From Bradyrhizobium sp. 141 (GTDB lineage: Bacteria; Pseudomonadota; Alphaproteobacteria; Rhizobiales; Xanthobacteraceae), in the NCBI RefSeq assembly GCF_023074055.1, contig NZ_JADPKR010000094.1, forward strand, positions 310,001 to 374,000: a stretch of DNA of 64,000 nucleotides, read 5' to 3'. Position 1 is the stretch's first letter. Each line of letters begins with the position of its first letter. A program made the translations under genes and the position numbers. Below, piece by piece: positions 55,147 to 61,615 of the stretch. Below the pieces are notes generated by a model that saw nothing but the letters and a program-made list of their open reading frames with translations, searched no databases and was not told where the DNA came from.

Positions 55147-55542
55147 CTACGGCGTCTCCAACATTGGCCAGCACCCGTCTTCTTCATATCTCCCGGTGCG
55201 CTGCTGGCAGGTGTTGTCGAGCAGCCGTTGCGCGACGTCCTTCCAGATCGCGTTGCCGCCATATAATCGGACTGCATCGGCGGTCTGGATTTCCACGGTC
55301 CTCTCGCAGCGGCGGCAGCAGACGCGCAGTACGTGGCGCTGAATTTCCGAAAGACGTCGCTGCCGCATCTGGGCCCCGGTCGCGCCGGCGCGAGGGTCTT
55401 TGAGGACCGATTCCCAGTATTCGGCCGTTAGCGGCGCATCTGGAGCCGCAGCGGCGGAAGTCGGCCTCCGAGCGGCGTCGGCGGCCAGTTTTTCCATCTG
55501 CTTCGCGGTCGGCATGCGCCAGCTCGCGGGTCGATCGATCAT
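55147..55542 (-). CDS. Small Cys-rich hypothetical protein
   Basis: 131 residues, MIDRPASWRMPTAKQMEKLA at the start; the Met at residue 10 is an alternative start. The C-terminal half has CCRRCERTVEIQTADAVRLY and then WKDVAQRLLDNTCQQRTG, like a degenerate zinc ribbon paired with a helix. It precedes the other small zinc-finger-like gene by 46 bp on the same strand, and Ku is divergent. Unknown function. Confidence 0.62.
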   Translation of the reverse strand: MIDRPASWRMPTAKQMEKLAADAARRPTSAAAAPDAPLTAEYWESVLKDPRAGATGAQMRQRRLSEIQRHVLRVCCRRCERTVEIQTADAVRLYGGNAIWKDVAQRLLDNTCQQRTGRYEEDGCWPMLETP

Positions 55543-55689
55543 TCCGAATTAGAACATAAAGAGAACAAAAGTCGAGTCCGCTTGGGCAGGCATCCGAGAA
55601 AAAAATCGTCCTGTTGGGAGGGGCGCGATGTCGGAACCAAGCCGGGCCATTCGTCTTGAATCCAGCGTCAGTATTGGAGTTCCCCCGTC

Positions 55690-56622
55690 ATGGCCCCCCG
55701 CGCTAACTGGAAAGGCTTCCTGCGTCTTTCGCTCGTCACCTGTCCGGTCGCGCTCTATCCGGCGACGTCGGATTCCGAAAAGGTCTCCTTCAACCAGCTC
55801 AACCGGAAGACCGGCCACCGCATCAAGTACGCCAAGGTCGATGCCGACACCGGCGAGGAGGTTGCCAACGAGGATATCGTCAAGGGCTATAAGGTCGACA
55901 CCGACACCTTCATCGAAATGACGAAGGAGGAGCTCGAGAATGTCGCGCTGGAATCGACGCGAACCATCGAGATCGACGAGTTCGTCGACCGCAGCGAGAT
56001 CGATTCGAGGTATCTGATCCGTCCCTACTACCTGGTGCCGGACGGAAAGGTCGGTCACGACGCTTTCGCAGTCATCCGCGACACCATCCGTGAGATGAAC
56101 AAGGTCGCCATCGGACGGGTGGTGTTGACCAACCGTGAGCACATCATCGCCCTCGAGCCAATGGACAAGGGCCTGATGGGGACGCTGCTGCGCTATCCTT
56201 ACGAAGTGCGTTCTGCGGACGAATATTTCGACGAGATCCAGGACGTCAAAGTCACCAAGGACATGCTCGATCTCGCCAAGCACATCGTCAATCAAAAGTC
56301 GGGTCACTTCGAGCCGGACAAGTTCGAAGACCAGTATGAGACCGCCCTCATCGATCTCATAAACCAGAAGCGCACCGGCAAACCCATCACGGCGAAAGCG
56401 CGCCCCCGCGGCGAGAACGTGGTGGATCTGATGGACGCGCTGCGCAAGAGCATCGGCGGAGGCGCGGCGGCAGCAACGGAGGGGCCGAAGAAGCCGGCCA
56501 AGAAGGCGCGCAAGGCGGCGGCCGGGCAGAAGGAAATGCTGATGCCGATTGCCGGCAAGAAACCGGCCAATGAGGCCCTGGCAAGGAAGCCAGCGGCCAA
56601 ACCGCAGCGAAAGTCGGCTTAA
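55690..56622 (+). CDS. ku: Ku protein (bacterial NHEJ)
   Basis: 310 residues. The Ku core barrel runs from MAPRANWKGFLRLSLVTCPV to about residue 250, with SFNQLNRKTGHRIKYAKVD, YYLVPDGKVGHDAFAVIRD and GTLLRYPYEVRS. The C-terminus is a Lys/Ala-rich tail (KKPAKKARKAAAGQKE) typical of rhizobial Ku. It binds DNA ends and recruits ligase LigD for end joining; no ligD is seen in this window. A rhizobial genome often carries several ku copies, so this may be an accessory one. Confidence 0.94.
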   Translation: MAPRANWKGFLRLSLVTCPVALYPATSDSEKVSFNQLNRKTGHRIKYAKVDADTGEEVANEDIVKGYKVDTDTFIEMTKEELENVALESTRTIEIDEFVDRSEIDSRYLIRPYYLVPDGKVGHDAFAVIRDTIREMNKVAIGRVVLTNREHIIALEPMDKGLMGTLLRYPYEVRSADEYFDEIQDVKVTKDMLDLAKHIVNQKSGHFEPDKFEDQYETALIDLINQKRTGKPITAKARPRGENVVDLMDALRKSIGGGAAAATEGPKKPAKKARKAAAGQKEMLMPIAGKKPANEALARKPAAKPQRKSA

Positions 56623-56782
56623 GGTATCTTTGCGGTGGGTTCACGGAAAGCTCGCTCCGACACGCCGGATGCATCGAGATATTTCCTGGGCGGGCCGCTC
56701 TGCCCGCTCTGGATATGCTCGCGATGTAGACAGCACGGCTGATTGCTGGCAGCGGTCAGTGGGCGGTGCGGGGAAGCGTCTC

Positions 56783-57385
56783 ATGGCGAGAACACTGAAG
56801 ACCTACCAGACCTCGCTGGGCTTCTTCGATCTGGCGATCGCCGCTCCCTCCATGAAAGCGGCTCTGGAAGCGTGGGGCGCAGACAGCAATCTCTTCCACC
56901 AGGGCGCGGCCAAGGAAAGCGACGATCCGGACGTTATCGCGGCGGCCATGGCAAAGCCCGGCGTCGTTCTTAGGCGCCCGGTCGGAACAGACCGACCTTT
57001 CAGCGAACATGCCGAGCTGCCCACCGATCTTGGCGGCGGCGGACCGACGAAAGCCGCCCGCAAGTCGAAAGGCCATAAGGCGAAGAAGCCTTCCTCTCGC
57101 CCCGTCGACAAGGCTGCGGAACGAAAGGCCGCTCTCGCCTTCGAAAAGGAGCAGAAGCGGCGCCAACTTGAACAGACTGCCAGGCAGAAGGACCGTGAAC
57201 GCCGTCAGCAGGCGGTCGACAAGGCGCAGGCTGCGCTGGACAAGGCTGAGCAAGAGCACGCGAAGCGGGCCGCCGCCATCCAGGCCGAGGTCGAGGCTCT
57301 CGAGAAGAGATCGCAAGCCGAAAAAGCCCGCTGGGATAAGGAGAAGGAGCGATTGGAAGCTACGCTGCGGCGCGCGCGGGGTTAG
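56783..57385 (+). CDS. Coiled-coil hypothetical protein (TolA-like composition)
   Basis: 200 residues from ATG 56783 (MARTLKTYQTSLGFFDLAIA). The first ~95 residues are globular with AAPSMKAALEAWGADSNLFH, found in small rhizobial proteins often near ku/ligD. From about residue 105 it is a highly charged coiled coil (ERKAALAFEKEQKRRQLEQT, KARWDKEKERLEATLRRARG). It may bind DNA or act as scaffold; no catalytic site is visible. It follows Ku in the same orientation after 160 bp. Confidence 0.72.
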   Translation: MARTLKTYQTSLGFFDLAIAAPSMKAALEAWGADSNLFHQGAAKESDDPDVIAAAMAKPGVVLRRPVGTDRPFSEHAELPTDLGGGGPTKAARKSKGHKAKKPSSRPVDKAAERKAALAFEKEQKRRQLEQTARQKDRERRQQAVDKAQAALDKAEQEHAKRAAAIQAEVEALEKRSQAEKARWDKEKERLEATLRRARG

Positions 57386-57412
57386 TTTCCGTCATGCTGG
57401 GCGCCGGTCCTT

Positions 57413-57676
57413 CTAATCAGGAGGGCATTCTGGGCAGGCATCACCGATCGAGTTCAGCACGTCGCGAATCTCGGCTGCCGCTGCATCAGGGGAGACCCCT
57501 GCTGGCGGATCTCCACGGGCGATATCGAAGGCCCGCTCCCGTGCATGCGGATCGGCGCGGTCCTGCATCCAGCCGTGCTCCTCGCACTCGCGGATGGCGC
57601 CAGCTTCCTGGAGCACGTCAATCGCCCATCCGCGCAGCGTCCGTATCGCCGGCTTTCGTGCACTTGTCATCAGCAT
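57413..57676 (-). CDS. Small hypothetical protein
   Basis: 87 residues from the ATG at 57676 (MLMTSARKPAIRTLRGWAID), with GGGAGCG ahead; an upstream start at 57736 is less likely. A short helix (RGWAIDVLQEAGAIRECEEH) and an acidic tail with C-x2-C (ACPECPPD) are visible. Similar small proteins are common in rhizobial genomes; no function is known. Confidence 0.6.
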   Translation of the reverse strand: MLMTSARKPAIRTLRGWAIDVLQEAGAIRECEEHGWMQDRADPHARERAFDIARGDPPAGVSPDAAAAEIRDVLNSIGDACPECPPD

Positions 57677-58187
57677 GGAAATCGCTCCCTGATACGGCGA
57701 ATCGTTTTCTCCGTCATTCGTTCCGGCTGCTAGCACATGGCTGGGATTCGCAATGGCGGGAACGCAAGGTTTGGAGTGCTACCGCCCGCGAACCCGCGAG
57801 GAAATCCAAAGCCTCCAGCTGGCGCTTCATTTCCGTTTGTGCGCGTCCGGCAAGTGCCGGACCGGGCTCTCGTGAACCGAGCCGCGTAGCGTCTCGGCCG
57901 TGCGGCTTCGATCCCTCGCGCAAGAACTGCGGAGTTCCTCGCCGCGGGCACTCGGGAAAGGGTCCCGCCGTCATGGAGTATGCCGGCGTCGCTATCACTG
58001 CCCCTGTCCCGGGTGCCCTCTTAACCGGTCTCGTCGCTGCACTCGGTCCCGCGTGCCGCCTTCGGCGTCGCTATGCTCACGCTCCTGCGGGTGCCATTTC
58101 TCGAAGGCGATGCGCCCCTAGCGCACGCCTGATCAGGGCCTGCGGCCTAGGCAGATTACGCAGGAGGCCGAGAGTAAGAGTGTAGGC
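57677..58187 (+). other. Gap with diverged short repeats
   Basis: About 510 bp without a supportable gene. Near 57983-58018 and 58062-58095 there is an imperfect repeat sharing GGCGTCGCTAT and CGGGTGCC. It separates the chromosomal-maintenance genes from the conjugative backbone and could hold an origin or regulatory site, but I cannot show one. Confidence 0.35.
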
Positions 58188-58246
58188 TGGGTTTTTCCGT
58201 GACGGGTTACAAGCTGCGAGAGAGGCTCGCGGCGCCCGTCGCGGAG
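58188..58246 (+). promoter_or_regulatory. Structured leader of ardC (shared with parB)
   Basis: After GGTTTTTC the RNA can fold an outer stem GACGGG (58201-58206) with CCCGTC (58235-58240) and an inner stem GCTGCGAG (58213-58220) with CTCGCGGC (58226-58233), ending in the GGAG ribosome site at 58243-58246. The same arrangement occurs before the ParB-like gene. Confidence 0.55.
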
Positions 58247-58253
58247 ACCCGCG

Positions 58254-59213
58254 ATGTCAAACCCTAATGCTCGCGCGCGCGCCGGCCAGGACCGGGCGAA
58301 CCTCTATAACGAAATCACCGACAAGATCATCGCCGAACTTGAGGCGGGCCGCGTGCCCTGGGTCCAGCCGTGGGGCACGGCCGCGGCAAGAGCGCCGCTG
58401 GCGGTGCCGAAAAATGCGTCGACCGATCGGCAATACAGCGGCATCAACATCCTGATTCTCTGGGGAGCCACGATCGAGCGGGGGTTCACAGGACAAAGCT
58501 GGCTCACCTTCCGCCAGGCGTTCTCGCTCGGCGGCCACGTTCGTAAGGGAGAGCGCGGCACCACTGTCGTCTACGCCGATCGTTTCGTACCGAATGACGA
58601 AAAGCGGCGCGCGGCCGAGACCGGCGAGGAGGCCCAGGTGATCCCATTCCTGAAACGCTTCACGGTGTTCAACACCGATCAGTGCGAGGGGCTATCCGAC
58701 GAGATCGCCACTGCCGCGCCGCCACCGCCGCCGGGCCTGATCGAACCGACGGTCGAAGCTTTGATCAAGGCTAGCGGGATCCCATTTCGCATCGGCGGCG
58801 ATCGCGCATTTTATGCACCGGCCGAGGACTATGTGCAGGTACCACCGCCGCAGGCCTATTTCGAGCCGATCAACTGGCACCGCACCGCGTTGCATGAACT
58901 TGGCCATGCGACCGGGCATTCCTCGCGTCTCAACCGCGACCAGAGCGGATCCTACGGCACCAGGAAATACGCCTTTGAGGAGCTAGTTGCCGAGTTGAGC
59001 GCGGCGTTCAGTTGCGCATCACTCGGGATCGTGCCGACCGTGCGCCATGCCGACTATATCGGCGCATGGCTCGACGTCTTGCACGAAGACAATCGCGCCA
59101 TCGTGCGTGCCGCGTCGCAGGCGACCAAGGCCGCGGACTACCTGCTCGGCTTCGCTCCCGAACCCGTTGCGAGCGCACCGGCGGTTTCAGTCGGCGATCA
59201 GGAAGCGGCGTGA
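58254..59213 (+). CDS. ardC: ArdC-family anti-restriction / zincin-like protein
   Basis: 319 residues. The N-terminal ArdC single-strand-DNA-binding domain (DRANLYNEITDKIIAELEAG, VPWVQPWG, YSGINILILWG, GERGTTVVYADRF) is followed by a metallopeptidase-like domain with ALHELGHATGH (HExxH-type: HELGH) near residue 215. ArdC enters recipient cells with conjugative DNA and protects it against restriction. It heads the mobile-element backbone, and 108 bp later a ParB-like gene follows. ATG at 58254 sits 7 bases after GGAG. Confidence 0.9.
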   Translation: MSNPNARARAGQDRANLYNEITDKIIAELEAGRVPWVQPWGTAAARAPLAVPKNASTDRQYSGINILILWGATIERGFTGQSWLTFRQAFSLGGHVRKGERGTTVVYADRFVPNDEKRRAAETGEEAQVIPFLKRFTVFNTDQCEGLSDEIATAAPPPPPGLIEPTVEALIKASGIPFRIGGDRAFYAPAEDYVQVPPPQAYFEPINWHRTALHELGHATGHSSRLNRDQSGSYGTRKYAFEELVAELSAAFSCASLGIVPTVRHADYIGAWLDVLHEDNRAIVRAASQATKAADYLLGFAPEPVASAPAVSVGDQEAA

Positions 59214-59252
59214 TGCTCGACCTGCCGCGCCCGCGCGAGAGTGAGAGGAGGG

Positions 59253-59312
59253 AACGGTTTTTCGCGACGGGTTGGAAGCCGAGAGAGAGTCTTTCGGCTG
59301 ACCGTCGTGGAG
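59253..59312 (+). promoter_or_regulatory. Structured leader of the ParB-like gene (shared with ardC)
   Basis: GGTTTTTC, then outer stem GACGG (59266-59270) with CCGTC (59302-59306), inner stem AGCCGAGAGA (59277-59286) with TCTTTCGGCT (59290-59299), then GGAG at 59309-59312. Both stems are kept compared with the ardC leader although many bases differ. Confidence 0.55.
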
Positions 59313-59321
59313 CAGTTAAAA

Positions 59322-61436
59322 ATGACGAAAGCCGTCCAAAAGATCTCGCTGTCGCCTTCCCGCGACATTCCCTTCAACAAGCTCGTGCTCAGCCAGTCGA
59401 ACGTCCGCCGCGTGAAAGCTGGCGTTTCGATCGAGCAGCTTGCCGAGAGCATTGCGCAGCGCACGCTGCTGCAGAGCCTCAGTGTTCGGGCCATCGTCGA
59501 CCCCGAGGGTAATGAGACCGGGATGTTCGAGGTGCCCGCGGGCGGGAGGCGTTATCGTGCTCTCGAACTCCTGGTGAAACAGAAGCGTATGGCGAAGACG
59601 CAAGCGGTGCCGTGTGTCGTTCGTGAAGGCGGCATCGCAGAGGACGATTCGATCGCGGAGAACGATGAGCGGGTCGGCCTGCATCCGCTCGATCAGTTTC
59701 GGGCCTTCCAGACCTTGCGCGATCTCGGCATGAGTGAGGAGGACATAGCTGCGCGGCATTTCGTGAAGCCTGCGATCGTCAAGCAGCGCCTGCGCCTGGC
59801 GTCGGTGTCGCCGAAGCTGCACGAGGTCTACGCCGAAGACGGCATGACGCTCGAGCAACTCATGGCGTTCTCGGTCGCGGCCGATCACGCCCGCCAGCAG
59901 CAGGTCTGGGATAACGTCAGCCGTTCCGGCTATGACGAACCATTCCAGATCCGCCGCATGCTCACCGAGAACACGGTGCGTGGCTCCGATCGCCGTGCGC
60001 AGTATGTCGGCATCGACGCGTACGAGCAGGCCGGAGGTTCGGTGCTGCGCGATCTGTTCGAGAATGACGACGGAGGTTGGCTGCAGGACGTCGTGCTGCT
60101 CGACCGTCTCGTCACGGAGAAGCTAAAAGTGGAGGCCGAGACCATCGCAGCTGAGGGTTGGAAATGGATTTCGGTGGCCGTCGATTTCCCCTATGGCCAC
60201 ACGGGTGGCTTGCGAGAATTGGAAGGAATACCCGTCGATCTCGGAATCGAAGAGCAGGCGACCATAGATGCGCTCAACGCCGAGCATGACAGGCTTGAGG
60301 CCGAATATCAGGATGCGGACGAACTGCCCGACGCCGTTGACCAGCGACTCAGCGAGATTGAAGTGGCGCTATCAGACTTCGAAGACCGCTCCATGGTCTA
60401 CGACGCCGCAGACATCCCCCGAGCCGGCGTTTTCGTCAGCATCGATTCCGAAGGCCGGCTCACGGTCAATCGGGATTATGTCCGATCGGAGGACGAGGCG
60501 CCCGTGACCGATGCCGAGACCGGGCAGGACGCCGATGCGCCATCGACGGATGGCCGAGAGATTACGGCCCCAGAGCACGGCACGGTCATCTCAGTCGCCG
60601 GCCCGTCGGCTGAAACCGAAGAAGATGATGAGGATGCGACAAGGCCTTTACCGGATCGCCTTATCATCGAACTGACGGCGCACCGCACGCTGGCTTTGCG
60701 CGATGCGCTGGCCGAAAACCCTGCGATTACGTTCCAGGCGGTGCTGCACAACTTCGTTCTGGCGACCTATTACCGGTTCGCCTTGTCCGGTAGCTGTCTT
60801 GAGATCGGGCTTCGTACACCGACGTTTCCCACTCAGGCCCCTGGACTTAGGGAGAGCGAGTCTGCGAAGGCCGTTGAGGCGCGGTATGAATCCTGGAAAG
60901 CGAGGTTGCCGCAGAGCGAGAATGATCTCTGGGATGCGCTCACAGCCCTCGATGGCGGCGCACAGGCCTCCCTGTTCGCTCACTGCGCATCATTTGCGGT
61001 GAACGCACTTTACGAGCCGGCTAACCGCTATAATCAAGGCCGTATCTCCGCCCACGGCGTTCGCACGCGACTTGACCACGCGGATATCCTGGCGCAGGCC
61101 GTCGGGCTCGACATGGCCCAAGTGGGATGGAGACCAACAGTCGACAACTATCTCGGCCGCGTCACCAAGCCCCGCATCCTCGAAGCGGTTCGAGAAGCAA
61201 AAGGCGAGCCGTCCGTGCAACTGATCGACCATCTGAAGAAGGCCGATATGGCCAAGGAGGCCGAGCGTCTTCTCGACGGTGCTGGCTGGTTGCCGGAGCC
61301 GCTTCGTCTCGTCGACGTCACGTCGGCGCCGGAGCAGGATGGCGAAGCCGGACCGCTGCCCGAGTTCCTTGCCGACGACGAGGATCGGGACAGCGCCAGC
61401 GACGACGATCGGCCAGAACTCGACGCGGCAGAATGA
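59322..61436 (+). CDS. Large ParB/Spo0J-like protein of the mobile element
   Basis: 704 residues from ATG at 59322 (MTKAVQKISLSPSRDIPFNK); the frame opens upstream at 59241 but the leader and GGAG fix this start. The N-terminal ParB domain has NVRRVKAGVSIEQLAESIAQ and VPAGGRRYRALELLV (GxRR box), then an HTH region (LHPLDQFRAFQTLRDLGMSE, IKQRLRLASVSPKLHEVY-like). The long C-terminal part is unique to plasmid/ICE ParB-like proteins of Rhizobiales and has acidic linkers near 430-470 (ETEEDDEDA). No ParA partner is seen here. It may act in element maintenance or gene regulation rather than classical partition. Confidence 0.85.
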   Translation: MTKAVQKISLSPSRDIPFNKLVLSQSNVRRVKAGVSIEQLAESIAQRTLLQSLSVRAIVDPEGNETGMFEVPAGGRRYRALELLVKQKRMAKTQAVPCVVREGGIAEDDSIAENDERVGLHPLDQFRAFQTLRDLGMSEEDIAARHFVKPAIVKQRLRLASVSPKLHEVYAEDGMTLEQLMAFSVAADHARQQQVWDNVSRSGYDEPFQIRRMLTENTVRGSDRRAQYVGIDAYEQAGGSVLRDLFENDDGGWLQDVVLLDRLVTEKLKVEAETIAAEGWKWISVAVDFPYGHTGGLRELEGIPVDLGIEEQATIDALNAEHDRLEAEYQDADELPDAVDQRLSEIEVALSDFEDRSMVYDAADIPRAGVFVSIDSEGRLTVNRDYVRSEDEAPVTDAETGQDADAPSTDGREITAPEHGTVISVAGPSAETEEDDEDATRPLPDRLIIELTAHRTLALRDALAENPAITFQAVLHNFVLATYYRFALSGSCLEIGLRTPTFPTQAPGLRESESAKAVEARYESWKARLPQSENDLWDALTALDGGAQASLFAHCASFAVNALYEPANRYNQGRISAHGVRTRLDHADILAQAVGLDMAQVGWRPTVDNYLGRVTKPRILEAVREAKGEPSVQLIDHLKKADMAKEAERLLDGAGWLPEPLRLVDVTSAPEQDGEAGPLPEFLADDEDRDSASDDDRPELDAAE

Positions 61437-61446
61437 AGTCTATCGC

Positions 61447-61503
61447 GGGACGGCTTCGGCCGTCCCCGTTCTCCTCGGGGGCCGGCGTCCGACGCCGGCC
61501 CCC
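61447..61503 (+). terminator. Double hairpin terminator after the ParB-like gene
   Basis: GGGACGGC-TTCG-GCCGTCCC (61447-61466) is an 8-bp hairpin with a cUUCGg tetraloop. A second, 13-bp hairpin with its arms at 61477-61489 and 61491-61503 (GGGGGCCGGCGTC and its complement) follows and is succeeded by TTGTTC. They sit 11 bp after the stop. Confidence 0.65.
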
Positions 61504-61615
61504 TTGTTCATGAGGGACCGAGAGGGAGAGGCCCGCCGGAAAGCGTTTGAGCCGTCGGATCTTAGGAGAGCGTCGGGCGGCTCACCCCTCATTCGCTCTC
61601 CCGAGACATCCTACC

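Noticed and set aside
57394..58185. 263-residue open frame
   Set aside because: Composition (Arg/Pro/Ala-rich), lack of a ribosome site and the overlap with a better minus-strand gene suggest a chance frame.
57677..58187. Origin of transfer (oriT)
   Set aside because: A gap beside ArdC is a possible place, but no nic-site consensus or strong inverted repeat with adjacent relaxase gene could be shown.
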